Positions 1 through 7,622 of a DNA stretch of 43,341 nucleotides are shown piece by piece. How positions within the stretch are numbered: position 1 is the stretch's first letter; each line of letters begins with the position of its first letter. Source of the stretch: Bacillota bacterium (GTDB lineage: Bacteria > Bacillota > Limnochordia > Darwinibacteriales > Darwinibacteriaceae); NCBI GenBank assembly GCA_012838305.1, contig DUPN01000045.1, forward strand, positions 1 to 43,341, read 5' to 3'. Below the pieces are notes generated by a model. It saw only the letters and a program-made list of their open reading frames with translations. It was not told the origin of the DNA and searched no databases. The position numbers and the translations under genes are program-made.

Positions 1-316
1 ACCCATCGGTGAAGAAGAAGACAGCCATCTTGGCGATTTTATCGAAGATGCTGAGGCTACTGCACCGGCGGAAGCAGCAGCCTTTTCCATGCTCCAAGAA
101 CAGCTGCGACAGGTCTTGGAGTCCTTGGCTCCCAGGGAGCAACAGGTCTTGCGTTTACGTTTTGGTTTGGATGACGGTCGCGGTCGAACCCTCGAAGAGG
201 TGGGCCAAGTGTTCGGTGTAACACGTGAGCGCATCCGTCAGATTGAAGCCAAGGCTCTCCGTAAGTTGCGCCATCCTAGCCGCAGCAAGAAGCTCAAGGA
301 CTTCTTGGAGCAATAA
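1..316 (+). CDS. rpoD: RNA polymerase primary sigma factor RpoD (sigma A), C-terminal part, truncated by window edge
   Basis: Open from the left edge in the frame beginning at base 2, ending at TAA 314-316. About 104 residues are visible: an acidic stretch ([16 protein letters not shown]), then region 4. Region 4.1 is seen as [15 protein letters not shown] and region 4.2 as [20 protein letters not shown], the helix-turn-helix that reads the -35 element. The end [16 protein letters not shown] is typical of primary sigma factors. The acidic linker and the [10 protein letters not shown] helix separate it from the sporulation sigmas further along this window. Established role: housekeeping promoter recognition as part of RNA polymerase holoenzyme. 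The start lies outside the window. In many Firmicutes rpoD is followed by trmK and a nif3-family gene; here a tRNA and an ABC importer separate rpoD from nif3. Confidence 0.96.
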   Translation, partial: PIGEEEDSHLGDFIEDAEATAPAEAAAFSMLQEQLRQVLESLAPREQQVLRLRFGLDDGRGRTLEEVGQVFGVTRERIRQIEAKALRKLRHPSRSKKLKDFLEQ

Positions 317-318
317 TC

Positions 319-348
319 TTGACAAAGAACAGTCTGCTCACCTATAAT
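319..348 (+). promoter_or_regulatory. Sigma-A promoter of the tRNA gene
   Basis: Perfect -35 TTGACA at 319-324 and perfect -10 TATAAT at 343-348, separated by 18 bp. Transcription would begin near 355, just before the tRNA 5' end at 359. It starts three bases after the rpoD stop codon, so the tRNA is an independent, strongly expressed unit. Confidence 0.9.
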
Positions 349-358
349 TGATCGTGCT

Positions 359-435
359 GGACCCCTAGCTCAGTTGGTCAGAGCAGCGGACTCATAATCC
401 GTTGGTCCTGGGTTCAAGTCCCAGGGGGTCCACCA
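359..435 (+). tRNA. tRNA with anticodon CAT, probably tRNA-Ile2 (lysidine type), possibly elongator tRNA-Met
   Basis: A 77-nt cloverleaf. The acceptor stem GGACCCC (359-365) pairs with GGGGTCC (425-431), followed by discriminator A432 and an encoded CCA (433-435). The D arm is GCTC/GAGC, the anticodon stem GCGGA/TCCGT carries loop CTCATAA, and the T arm CTGGG/CCCAG has loop TTCAAGT. The anticodon is CAT. It is not the initiator, because the G1-C72 pair is intact and the anticodon stem lacks the GGG/CCC run. The GGACC acceptor resembles Bacillus tRNA-Ile2, whose C34 is converted to lysidine by TilS, but elongator Met cannot be excluded by eye. Confidence 0.93.
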
Positions 436-449
436 TCTAAGACTTTACT

Positions 450-479
450 AAGAGCCCATTAGAGGCTCTTTTGTTTTTT
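450..479 (+). terminator. Rho-independent terminator of the tRNA
   Basis: Stem AAGAGCC (450-456) pairs with GGCTCTT (464-470) across a 7-nt loop and is followed by a T-rich tail at 471-479. It lies 15 nt after the tRNA CCA end. Confidence 0.88.
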
Positions 480-935
480 AGAGAAACACTGCAGCACCAC
501 CACTTACCACCAGCCACTGTCGTTTATCATCATGTGGAGGTGGATCGATAATTCCTTACCACGAAATTTTAACACAAGACAAGAACGCTCTACAGTTGGC
601 CGTTGAAGCTACTTTAGGGTGTTTCTTTTGTCCACAATGAATAACTGTCTACCATATTGTCCCCGGGACGTCCGCTGCGTTCGCTTTTTTTGATCCCAGC
701 CATAGGAACCCCTTCCCCGAGTCTCGAAGGGGAGCGGATCAGATTGAAAACATTATATTTACACAAACTATGCAGGAATTTGGAAACCTTGGTTCAATTA
801 GTAAGGAAAATCGGACGCCCTACGAAAAGTATACATAAACGAACATACAAGTACGATAAAACGCCTTTTCTGGGGATGAAAGGTGTGCGAAACAGAAAAA
901 AACCATGTGGCAGGGCGGACGGGTAAGGAGGACAT
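480..935. other. Non-coding stretch before the first ABC importer
   Basis: About 455 bp with no ORF I can support. The only reading frame of note (657-926) has no ribosome binding site and a composition unlike a protein. A 7-bp inverted repeat, CCCCTTC (709-715) with GAAGGGG (726-732), lacks a T tail. A promoter for the importer should lie here, but no convincing pair of sigma-A boxes is visible; TATACA around 829 has no recognisable -35. Confidence 0.5.
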
Positions 936-938
936 ATG

Positions 939-2453
939 ATGAGGTTGACTGTGCTGCTAACGCTGATGCTTGTGGTCGTGAGTGGGGTAGCAGGAGCTCA
1001 GGTCTTGAATGTGGGGGTGGGGGCGGATGCTGTCCGCCTGGATCCACCGGACCAAACAGACAACGTTTCCGAGATTGTCCTGCGCCACATTATGGACGGT
1101 TTGGTTGAGTTCGACGAACAGTTGGGGATTCAACCGGCCTTAGCCACCAGTTGGGACGTTTTGAACGACGGAAAGACGTATTGCTTCTATCTGCGTGAAA
1201 ATGTGGTTTTTCACGATGGAACACCCTTTAACGCCGAAGCTGTGAAGTACAATTTTGATCGGATTTTAGGAGGGGGATTGCGGCGCACTTCCCTTTATGA
1301 CCCCTACATTGAGTCCGTGGAGGTCGTCGATGAATACACTGTAGCCCTGCATCTGTTTGAGCCTTTTGGGGCACTGCTGCATCACTTGGCCCATGGAGCC
1401 GGACTGATCCAATCGCCTGCGGCCATTGAACAGTATGGTGATCGGGTAGGGAGAAATCCTGTGGGTACGGGCCCCTTTGTCTTCGAACGATGGGTGCCGG
1501 GAGAGAGAATTGTCCTCACGGCCAATCCGACCTATTGGGGGGGAGAACCCAAGATTAGTGGGCTAAGCTTTAACATCGTCCCTGAAGAGGCCACCCGGGT
1601 ATTTCAGCTTGAAGCCGGAGAATCCGATGTCATTTTCAATGTACCCCCCACCGATGTGGCGAGATTGGAGCGTTCGAACAAAGTCGATGTGCTCATTGCC
1701 GACAGCATCCGTGTGATCTATGGCGGGATGTCCACCCATAAGCCTCCATTTGACAATGTCAAAGTGCGACAGGCCTTCAATTATGCCATTGATCAGCAGT
1801 TGATCGTAGACTATATCCTGGAGGGCTTCGGAACTGTAACGGATTCGATTATCGCTCCCTTAACAACCGGGTATTATTCTACCGGCGGCTATCCCCATGA
1901 CCCAGAACGGGCCAAAGAGCTCCTTGCTGAAGCAGGCTATCCCCAGGGTTTGACTGTCAACTTCTGGACCCCCAATGGGCGTTACCTAAAGGACTATGAA
2001 ACGTCTCTCGTGATGCAGCAGATGCTTGCTGAGGCTGGCATCAATGCTGAGCTTCAGATCATGGAATGGGGAGCTTACATTTCCGCCATCTTTGATGTAA
2101 ATGCTGAGACGGCTGAAGCGGAACTGTACTTGCTGGGCTGGGCCCCCTCCACTGGAGATGCGGATTGGGTCTTGCGTCCCCTGTTCAGTTCGGAGCACTT
2201 CCCGCCCTTGGGAGATAATGCTTCCTTCTATGCCAATCCCGCTTTGGATGAGGCCATTCGCAAGGCTATGACGGAGCCTGATCCCGTTAAACGCAATGAG
2301 TATTATCAAGAGGGGCAACAGATCATCCATGATGAGGCCGTCATGATCCCCCTGCATGTCCTGCAGCAGATTGTAGCCAAGAGCTCGAATGTTGAAGGGG
2401 TTAAGATTCTCCCCATTGAGATCGTTCTGTTGAAAGATGCTTATGTGAAATAG
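939..2453 (+). CDS. ABC importer solute-binding protein, family 5 (peptide/nickel type, DppA/OppA-like)
   Basis: Captures the substrate (probably peptides) outside the membrane and delivers it to the permeases encoded next. The N-terminus is a clear signal peptide, MRLTVLLTLMLVVVSGVAGA, with a probable cleavage after AGA and no lipobox cysteine. The mature part has the family-5 pattern: LDPPDQTDN early, then GLVEFDEQLGIQPALATSW, then YCFYLRENVVFHDGTPFNAE, the typical 'FHDGTPF' signature near residue 90. The 504-residue length is normal. ATG codons at 936 and 939 are both possible; the AAGGAGG at 925-931 sits 7 nt before 939, so I chose 939. An attenuator hairpin follows, and the two permease genes lie downstream. 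Substrate cannot be told from sequence; nickel, dipeptides and oligosaccharides are all known within this family. Confidence 0.92.
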   Translation: MRLTVLLTLMLVVVSGVAGAQVLNVGVGADAVRLDPPDQTDNVSEIVLRHIMDGLVEFDEQLGIQPALATSWDVLNDGKTYCFYLRENVVFHDGTPFNAEAVKYNFDRILGGGLRRTSLYDPYIESVEVVDEYTVALHLFEPFGALLHHLAHGAGLIQSPAAIEQYGDRVGRNPVGTGPFVFERWVPGERIVLTANPTYWGGEPKISGLSFNIVPEEATRVFQLEAGESDVIFNVPPTDVARLERSNKVDVLIADSIRVIYGGMSTHKPPFDNVKVRQAFNYAIDQQLIVDYILEGFGTVTDSIIAPLTTGYYSTGGYPHDPERAKELLAEAGYPQGLTVNFWTPNGRYLKDYETSLVMQQMLAEAGINAELQIMEWGAYISAIFDVNAETAEAELYLLGWAPSTGDADWVLRPLFSSEHFPPLGDNASFYANPALDEAIRKAMTEPDPVKRNEYYQEGQQIIHDEAVMIPLHVLQQIVAKSSNVEGVKILPIEIVLLKDAYVK

Positions 2454-2477
2454 GAGTGGTTGATCAAGGCATGAGGC

Positions 2478-2519
2478 GGGACAGACCAGGAAATCAGGTA
2501 TCCGGTCTGTCCCTTTTTT
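2478..2519 (+). terminator. Intercistronic terminator/attenuator between binding protein and permease genes
   Basis: Perfect 10-bp stem GGGACAGACC (2478-2487) with GGTCTGTCCC (2504-2513), a 16-nt loop, and T6 directly after (2514-2519). It lies 25 nt after the binding-protein stop and about 20 nt before the permease start. Partial read-through would give more binding protein than permease, a common arrangement in ABC importers. Confidence 0.85.
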
Positions 2520-2539
2520 CGAGTGGGTGGAGTGATGGC

Positions 2540-3460
2540 ATGGTTCAATACATTGTGCGTAGATTTCTTAACCTGATACCGGTCTGGGTTGGAGTGTTGG
2601 TGATTACTTTTTTGATTATGCACCTAACCCCAGGCGATCCCGCGCGTATGGTCGCTGGAGCCGATGCGGCTCCAGAAACAGTCCTGGAGATCAGGGCACA
2701 ACTAGGGCTCGATCAGCCCTTGCTGGTTCAGTTTACTCGATACGTGGGTAATGTGCTGCGGGGGGACTTTGGCCGATCCTATCACACAGGAGAACCCGTC
2801 TTGTCCGAAATCAGCTGGCGTTATCGCAATACAGGGCTTCTGTCAGTCGTTTCACTCTGCGTGGCCACATTAATTGGTGTAACGGCCGGAGGACTTGCTG
2901 CCCGGTATCCCTACTCACTGCTGGACAATGTGAGTATGGTCATAGCCCTAATTGGTATCTCTACACCGGTTTTCTGGCTAGGGCTGATTCTAATGTATGT
3001 ATTTGGCGTTCAATTGGGATGGCTTCCCACGGGAGGAAGCGGGACATGGCTTCATCTGATCCTACCCTCAGTCACCTTGGGCCTGGCTATGGCGGGCATT
3101 ATTGCCAGAATGACCAGGAGCAGCCTTCTGGAAGTGATCTATCTCGACTATATTCGAACAGCTAGAGCCTATGGATTTGCCGACAATGTTGTGGTCTACA
3201 AGTATGCTTTGCGCAATGCGATTTTGCCCGTACTGACCATAGTTGGACTGCAATTAGGCTACTCCTTGGCTGGTGCAGTGCTGACAGAGACTGTATTTGC
3301 CTGGCCGGGACTGGGGAGGCTCATTGTGAACTCCATCTTCAATAGGGATTATCCTATGATTCAGGCTGGACTTCTGTGGGTCTCTGTAACCTTTACTCTG
3401 GTAAATTTCGCTGTGGATATCCTGTACTCTCTAGCTGATCCCAGGATCCGATATGACTGA
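2540..3460 (+). CDS. ABC importer permease, DppB/OppB type
   Basis: Inner-membrane permease subunit of the peptide-type importer. It begins MVQYIVRRFLNLIPVWVGVL, the typical OppB N-terminus, followed by LTPGDPA and a GDFGRSYHTGEPV segment. About six membrane helices follow. The cytoplasmic coupling loop is visible as DYIRTARAYGFADNVVVYKY, followed by ALRNAILPVLTIVG, which docks to an OppD/OppF-type ATPase. It ends SLADPRIRYD, the standard family ending. The frame stays open upstream to a GTG at 2456, but ATG 2540 matches family N-termini, lies after the attenuator and has a GGGTGGAG sequence before it. The length is 306 residues. No ATPase gene is present in the cluster. Confidence 0.93.
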   Translation: MVQYIVRRFLNLIPVWVGVLVITFLIMHLTPGDPARMVAGADAAPETVLEIRAQLGLDQPLLVQFTRYVGNVLRGDFGRSYHTGEPVLSEISWRYRNTGLLSVVSLCVATLIGVTAGGLAARYPYSLLDNVSMVIALIGISTPVFWLGLILMYVFGVQLGWLPTGGSGTWLHLILPSVTLGLAMAGIIARMTRSSLLEVIYLDYIRTARAYGFADNVVVYKYALRNAILPVLTIVGLQLGYSLAGAVLTETVFAWPGLGRLIVNSIFNRDYPMIQAGLLWVSVTFTLVNFAVDILYSLADPRIRYD

Positions 3461-3473
3461 GAGGTGATGGTGT

Positions 3474-4322
3474 TTGATCTTGGCAAAAATACTGATGAAA
3501 AATCGAGGTGCACTCCTTGGGAGTCTGGGTGTGCTGATTTTCGTTCTGACCGCGGTCTTAGCGCCGTGGATTGCACCGCATGACCCCAATGAGCTCAATT
3601 TATTGGCTCGATTGCGTTCCCCATCGAGTACGTATTGGTTGGGCACAGATCAGTTCGGAAGGGACATCTTCAGCCGCATTGTTTGGGGCAGTCGAACCTC
3701 ACTGATTGTAGCGGCCAGTGCTTTGGGGATTTCGGCCGTGGCCGGTACGTTGATTGGTGCTGTGGCAGGGTTTTCTTCCAGTCGATTGGAGGGGTGGATT
3801 CTGCGGTTTGTGGACATTTTGCTCTCCTTCCCCGATATCCTTTTAGCCATTGCCATCACGACAATTATGCGTCCTGGACTATGGAGTACGATCTTGGCCA
3901 TTGGAACCTATAACCTTCCCCAAGTCATTCGGGTGGCCCATGGCAGTGTGCTCGCAGTAAGGGAACGGCAGTATATTGAGGGAGCGCAGGCTATCGGCTT
4001 GAAGAAACATCAGATTCTCTTCAAATATATACTCCCCAACTCCTTATCGCCCATCGTGGTCTTGGTCACGGTGAGATTAGCGGCATCCATTATGACGGCG
4101 GCGGGTCTAAGTTTCCTGGGGGTGGGAGTGCAGCCTCCCACTCCCGAGTGGGGTGCAATGATTTCGGAAGCGAGAACCTATCTCGTGACCGCGCCCAATT
4201 TGAGTATCTTCCCAGGGATCGCCATTTTGCTGACTGTGATATCCTTGAATCTGTTAGGGGATGGTCTCAATGACGTCTTGAACCCAAGAATGAAATCAGC
4301 GGGCAGGTCCGTAGGTGTGTAA
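3474..4322 (+). CDS. ABC importer permease, DppC/OppC type
   Basis: Second permease of the heterodimeric importer. TTG 3474 is used as start, with GAGGTGAT (3461-3468) 5 nt upstream; no in-frame ATG or GTG is closer. The OppC pattern is clear: TM1 near residues 14-33, a short external segment ending in WLGTDQFGRDIFSR, then five more helices. The coupling loop reads QYIEGAQAIGLKKHQILFKY followed by ILPNSLSPIVV. The sequence GLSFLGVGVQPPTPEWGAM and the ending NLLGDGLNDVLNPR are diagnostic. It has 282 residues, the usual length. It starts 13 nt after the first permease and is the last gene of the importer; ATPase subunits must come from elsewhere in the genome. Confidence 0.92.
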   Translation: MILAKILMKNRGALLGSLGVLIFVLTAVLAPWIAPHDPNELNLLARLRSPSSTYWLGTDQFGRDIFSRIVWGSRTSLIVAASALGISAVAGTLIGAVAGFSSSRLEGWILRFVDILLSFPDILLAIAITTIMRPGLWSTILAIGTYNLPQVIRVAHGSVLAVRERQYIEGAQAIGLKKHQILFKYILPNSLSPIVVLVTVRLAASIMTAAGLSFLGVGVQPPTPEWGAMISEARTYLVTAPNLSIFPGIAILLTVISLNLLGDGLNDVLNPRMKSAGRSVGV

Positions 4323-4406
4323 GTGGGGCAAAGGCCAGACGCAGCAGGGAATGTTCCATCTTTGACGAAGAGCAGTAAAGAACTGCCCTGTAAGGATGTG
4401 ATCTGC

Positions 4407-5186
4407 GTGTTTTGTAGAGTGCGCGATGTCTGCGCCTGCTTAGAAGAGCTGGCACCTTTGGACTTGGCCCTGGAGTGGGACAATGTGGGACTCCAGATTG
4501 GGAATCCCCAGAAGGAGGTTTCCACCATACTTGTGACGCTTACAGTCACAGAGGAGATAGTCCAAAAGGCCATTTCGGACCAAGTTGACTTGATTGTCGC
4601 CCACCACCCCCTGATATTCAAACCTCTGTATAGCATTCGAACCGATCAGCCCCAGGGAGCGATATTGACTGCTTTGCTCCAGCAGGGCGCGGCTGTATAC
4701 GTGGCCCACACCAACCTGGATCAAGCGCCCGAGGGCCTGAACCACTGGTTGGCCAGGGAAGTTGGACTTGAGGAAGAGCGTGTCCTGGTTCCAGGAATCC
4801 ATGCAGGTGTGGGGCTGGGTCGGATTGGGACAATCGCCCCCCTAACATTGGGCGACTTAGCTCAGAAGTTAGAAAACCTCTGGGGACTTCCGATCAGAAT
4901 CGTCAGCGATAGACGGCGCTTGGTCTCCAGGTTAGCTGTGGTAGGCGGTTCTGGCGGTGACTTCATTGAACAGGCCAAAGCCGCCGGGGCCCATTGTCTG
5001 ATCACCGGTGATGTTTCCTACCATGACGCTTTGGATGCAATCGCCTTGGACTTGGCGGTGTTGGATGCCGGTCATTTTGCCACAGAAAGGATTGCAGTTA
5101 AGCAGTTGGCCCAGTATCTCCAGGACCGCATCGGAGAGCGTGTACAGATCCTGCAGGATACAAGTACCAATCCGTTCGCCTTTTAA
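4407..5186 (+). CDS. Nif3-like dinuclear metal-centre protein (YqfO/GTP cyclohydrolase I type 2 family)
   Basis: Soluble protein of the NIF3 family, which forms hexameric rings with a two-metal site; the physiological role is unsettled. Diagnostic motifs are CLEELAPLDLALEWDNVGLQIG near the N-terminus, VAHHPLIFKPL (metal-ligand histidines), VAHTNLDQAPEGLNHWLA, VGGSGGDFIEQAKAAGAHCLITGDV, and ALDLAVLDAGHFATER with the last histidine and glutamate ligands. The frame opens at GTG 4323, right after the permease stop, but family proteins start close to the LEELAP helix. GTG 4407 has AAGGA at 4392-4396, 10 nt upstream; GTG 4398 is an alternative. At about 259 residues it lacks the PII-like insert of Bacillus YqfO. 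The rpoD-nif3 neighbourhood is common in Firmicutes. Confidence 0.88.
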   Translation: MFCRVRDVCACLEELAPLDLALEWDNVGLQIGNPQKEVSTILVTLTVTEEIVQKAISDQVDLIVAHHPLIFKPLYSIRTDQPQGAILTALLQQGAAVYVAHTNLDQAPEGLNHWLAREVGLEEERVLVPGIHAGVGLGRIGTIAPLTLGDLAQKLENLWGLPIRIVSDRRRLVSRLAVVGGSGGDFIEQAKAAGAHCLITGDVSYHDALDAIALDLAVLDAGHFATERIAVKQLAQYLQDRIGERVQILQDTSTNPFAF

Positions 5187-5209
5187 GCGCACGCGGAATA
5201 TGGTATACT
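5181..5209 (+). promoter_or_regulatory. Extended -10 promoter of rnpB
   Basis: TGGTATACT (5201-5209) is an extended -10 element (TGn plus TATACT at 5204-5209). The -35 is weak, TTTTAA at 5181-5186, with a 17-bp spacer. Transcription would start near 5216, the first base of helix P1 of the RNA. Confidence 0.7.
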
Positions 5210-5215
5210 AAGGAC

Positions 5216-5553
5216 CTGAGTGAACCAGATGATCGCAAAGGTAGATCCTTTGAGGAAAGTCCGAGCTCCGTAGGGCAGGATGCTGGGTAACGCCCAGTGG
5301 AGGCAACTCTAAGGCTAGTGCCACAGAAACAAACCGCCTTGTCCACAAGGTAAGGATGAAAAGGTGAGGTAAGAGCTCACCAGCGGTTAGGCGACTAACC
5401 GGCTAGGTAAACCCCATCCGGAGCAAGGTCAAATAGGGAAGGAGAGGCGGCCCGTCTCGCTAAACTTCCGGGTTGACCGCATGAGGCTTTAGGTAACTAA
5501 AGTCCTAGATAGATGATCATCCGCGACAGAACTCGGCTTATCGGTTCACTCAG
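5216..5553 (+). ncRNA. rnpB: RNase P RNA, class A
   Basis: Catalytic RNA that matures tRNA 5' ends. P1 is CTGAGTGAACC (5216-5226) with GGTTCACTCAG (5543-5553). P2 pairs GATGATC (from 5228) with GATCATC near 5515-5521, and P3 is a short hairpin, CAAAGG/CCTTTG. Conserved cores are present: GAGGAAAGTCCGAGCTCC, TAGGGCAGGATGCTGGGTAA, CACAGAAACAAACCGCC, GGAGCAAGGTCAAATAGGG, and CGACAGAACTCGGCTTATCG near the 3' end. These align by eye with the bacterial class A RNA (E. coli M1 pattern), not with the Bacillus class B fold. The length is about 338 nt. Its own promoter and terminator flank it. Confidence 0.95.
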
Positions 5554-5566
5554 AACAGAATGTTGG

Positions 5567-5597
5567 CCTGGATACCCAAGTGTATCCAGGTTTTTTT
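5567..5597 (+). terminator. Rho-independent terminator of rnpB
   Basis: Nine-bp stem CCTGGATAC (5567-5575) with GTATCCAGG (5582-5590), loop CCAAGT, followed by T7 (5591-5597). Confidence 0.92.
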
Positions 5598-5616
5598 ATG
5601 CAATTTTTTCCGGTGA

Positions 5617-5646
5617 TTAGCAGGAATTGCCCAAAACTCCTAGAAT
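5617..5646 (+). promoter_or_regulatory. Candidate sigma-A promoter of the dcw cluster
   Basis: TTAGCA (5617-5622, four matches to the -35 consensus) and TAGAAT (5641-5646, five matches to the -10 consensus) with an 18-bp spacer. Transcription would begin near 5653, immediately before the MraZ repeats. Confidence 0.6.
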
Positions 5647-5656
5647 AGGTTGTTAA

Positions 5657-5686
5657 AAGTGGTGACAAGTGGGGAAAAGTGGGGGA
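5657..5686 (+). promoter_or_regulatory. MraZ box: three direct 10-bp repeats upstream of mraZ
   Basis: Three head-to-tail decamers at 5657, 5667 and 5677: AAGTGGTGAC, AAGTGGGGAA, AAGTGGGGGA. The GTGGGG core repeats exactly every 10 bp, one helical turn. MraZ is known to bind such spaced TGGG-type repeats in front of its own operon. Here they overlap the predicted start of transcription, consistent with autorepression. Confidence 0.8.
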
Positions 5687-5709
5687 TATTTCGGAAAGGA
5701 GTGACGGGA

Positions 5710-6141
5710 ATGTTCATGGGCGAATACCAACATGCTCTAGACGCAAAGGGACGCCTGATTATTCCCGCGAAATTCCGAGAAGAATTAGGCGAAGGAGCGA
5801 TTATTACCCGAGGGTTGGATAATTGTCTCTTCCTCTTTCCCCAAGAAGAATGGGCTGTTTTGGAGGGTAAACTGAAGACGCTTCCCTTAACGAAACATGA
5901 TGCCCGCCAGTTTGTACGCTTTCTCTTTTCCGGTGCCACCGAATGTGAACTGGACAAACAGGGACGCATTGTACTCCCCTCCAATCTGAGAGAGTTCGCG
6001 GCCATAGACAAAGATGCGGTCGTAATCGGCGTATCCAGCAGGGTGGAGATCTGGAGTAAGGAGAGATGGGAATCCTATGTGCAAGTAGCTGAGGAATCGT
6101 TTGAGGATATTGCGGAGAATATTGTGGATTTAGGAATCTGA
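5710..6141 (+). CDS. mraZ: Transcriptional regulator MraZ
   Basis: First gene of the dcw cluster; a DNA-binding AbrB-like protein that regulates the cluster. Starts [21 protein letters not shown], the hallmark N-terminus, and contains two swapped-hairpin AbrB domains (about residues 5-47 and 76-119). The second shows [20 protein letters not shown]. It is 143 residues long, the standard size. The frame opens further upstream at 5650, but ATG 5710 has GGAAAGGAG about 9 nt before it and matches the family start. The three decamer repeats just upstream are its likely operators. rsmH follows after a 15-nt gap, the usual order. Confidence 0.97.
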   Translation: MFMGEYQHALDAKGRLIIPAKFREELGEGAIITRGLDNCLFLFPQEEWAVLEGKLKTLPLTKHDARQFVRFLFSGATECELDKQGRIVLPSNLREFAAIDKDAVVIGVSSRVEIWSKERWESYVQVAEESFEDIAENIVDLGI

Positions 6142-6156
6142 GGCGGGGTGAACAAG

Positions 6157-7089
6157 ATGCATTTTACCCATGAACCAGTCTTGCTCCAAGAGACCCTTCA
6201 AGCCCTCGACCTAAAAGCTGGAGAAACGTATGTAGACTGCACACTGGGGGGAGCAGGCCACAGCTTGGGCATGCTGGCCCAAGAACCCACCATAAGGCTA
6301 ATTGGTATTGACCAAGATGCGGAGGCCCTGGAAAGGGCGAAATACAGACTTACGGCCTACAATCCTCAGGTGGCTTTAGTGAGAGATAACTTCCGTAATT
6401 TGCGGGCGATCCTGCAGCGTATGGAGATTACACAGGTCGCCGGTGTCCTCATGGATATTGGAGTGTCGTCACCCCAGCTTGATGACGGGGATCGGGGCTT
6501 CAGTTACCACCAAGACGCACGCCTCGATATGAGAATGGACCAGGACTCTCCCCTTGATGCGTGGAGAATTGTGAATACATATAGCGAGAAGGAACTGGCC
6601 GACATTATCTCTACCTATGGTGAAGAACGTTGGGCAGCAAGAATTGCCCAGTTTATAGTGGCAGAGAGGGAAGAGCGTACCCTTGACACCACAGGCGATT
6701 TAGTGACAGCGATAAAAAAAGCGATTCCTGCCGGGGTGAGATGGGGAAAGCCACATCCTGCCAGGAAGACGTTTCAGGCCCTGCGGATCGCCGTAAATGA
6801 TGAGCTGGGGGCCTTGCAAGAGGCACTGGAACAGGCTGTGGATGTGCTCAAGCCCGGGGGACGCCTCGCGGTTATCAGTTTTCACTCCTTGGAGGATCGT
6901 ATTGTGAAGGAGTATTTCCAGGAGCTTTTGGGCAAGTGTAGCTGTCCTCCTGACTTACCCATGTGCATTTGCCAAAATGAGCCTGTGGTACGTCTAGTTA
7001 ACCGCAAGCCCATTGTGGCCTCGCCAAGAGAAGTGGAATCTAACGCTAGAGCCCGCAGCGCCAAACTTCGGGTGGTTGAAAAACTATAA
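6157..7089 (+). CDS. rsmH: 16S rRNA (cytosine1402-N4)-methyltransferase RsmH
   Basis: SAM-dependent methyltransferase that modifies C1402 of 16S rRNA in the 30S subunit. The N-terminus reads MHFTHEPVLLQETLQALDLK; motif I follows as YVDCTLGGAGHS. Further family blocks are GVLMDIGVSSPQLDDGDRGF, a RAARIAQ-like segment (ERWAARIAQFIV), HPARKTFQALRIAVNDELGAL and GGRLAVISFHSLEDRIVK. It ends NARARSAKLRVVEK, the conserved C-terminus. ATG 6157, 6 nt after GGGGTG, is preferred over GTG 6148. The length of 310 residues is normal. Confidence 0.97.
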   Translation: MHFTHEPVLLQETLQALDLKAGETYVDCTLGGAGHSLGMLAQEPTIRLIGIDQDAEALERAKYRLTAYNPQVALVRDNFRNLRAILQRMEITQVAGVLMDIGVSSPQLDDGDRGFSYHQDARLDMRMDQDSPLDAWRIVNTYSEKELADIISTYGEERWAARIAQFIVAEREERTLDTTGDLVTAIKKAIPAGVRWGKPHPARKTFQALRIAVNDELGALQEALEQAVDVLKPGGRLAVISFHSLEDRIVKEYFQELLGKCSCPPDLPMCICQNEPVVRLVNRKPIVASPREVESNARARSAKLRVVEKL

Positions 7090-7103
7090 AGGAGGGTGTA
7101 CCC

Positions 7104-7622
7104 ATGACTGCGGCCAGGAAGCTCGTGGATCCTTATCCGTATGAAGAGCAGGTAGCACCGCCAGCAATCGAGGCACCACAGCAAAAGCGGTCCGCGAAGC
7201 GAAGACGACTTCCTGCGACGTTGAAAATTTGTCTGGTGGCTGCCTGCTGTGTGGCATTGTCGCTCCTGTACCTTCAGCAACAGGTTACCTCGTACTATCT
7301 CAATATGGAATTGGTAGAGCTTCAAGAGCAGGTAAATATGATGCAGCAGAGAAATGATCACATCATGCTCAGCGTAGAGGCCCAGCGGTCGTTGCAGCAG
7401 ATTGAGCAAATCGCCCGAACAGAATTGGGCATGGTAGACCCTACATATACCGCCATCCTAGTAGTCAGTGAGCCCACCCTTTTGGCTGGAGAACCAGAGC
7501 CTGTTTGGCCCAGCGATCCATCTCCACGCCGCCAAGGCCCAGGTATCTTCAGCACACTGGCCTCTTGGGTTAACAAGGTTCTGCCGTTAGGAGGAGTAGA
7601 AGCTGGCACGCTACAACGCTAA
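7104..7622 (+). CDS. ftsL: FtsL-like cell-division protein
   Basis: Small bitopic membrane protein of the divisome. It has a basic cytoplasmic N-terminus (KRSAKRRRLPATLK), one membrane helix at about residues 47-64, and a periplasmic leucine-zipper-like coiled coil (NMELVELQEQVNMMQQRNDH), then ARTELGMVDP, the typical end of the FtsL/DivIC core. The C-terminal tail of about 40 residues, rich in Pro and Ser, is longer than usual. SD AAAGGAGGG precedes ATG 7104. Sequence conservation is low in this family, so identification rests on topology, the ELGM motif and its place between rsmH and the transpeptidase. Its 3' end overlaps the next gene by 20 nt. Confidence 0.85.
   Translation: MTAARKLVDPYPYEEQVAPPAIEAPQQKRSAKRRRLPATLKICLVAACCVALSLLYLQQQVTSYYLNMELVELQEQVNMMQQRNDHIMLSVEAQRSLQQIEQIARTELGMVDPTYTAILVVSEPTLLAGEPEPVWPSDPSPRRQGPGIFSTLASWVNKVLPLGGVEAGTLQR

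Noticed and set aside
709-732. CCCCTTC/GAAGGGG inverted repeat as a terminator or IS end
   Set aside because: No T-run, no duplicated target or transposase remnant, and only 7 bp long.
657-926. 89-aa open frame in the 480-935 gap
   Set aside because: No SD, a composition unlike a protein, and it runs into the real start region of the binding-protein gene.
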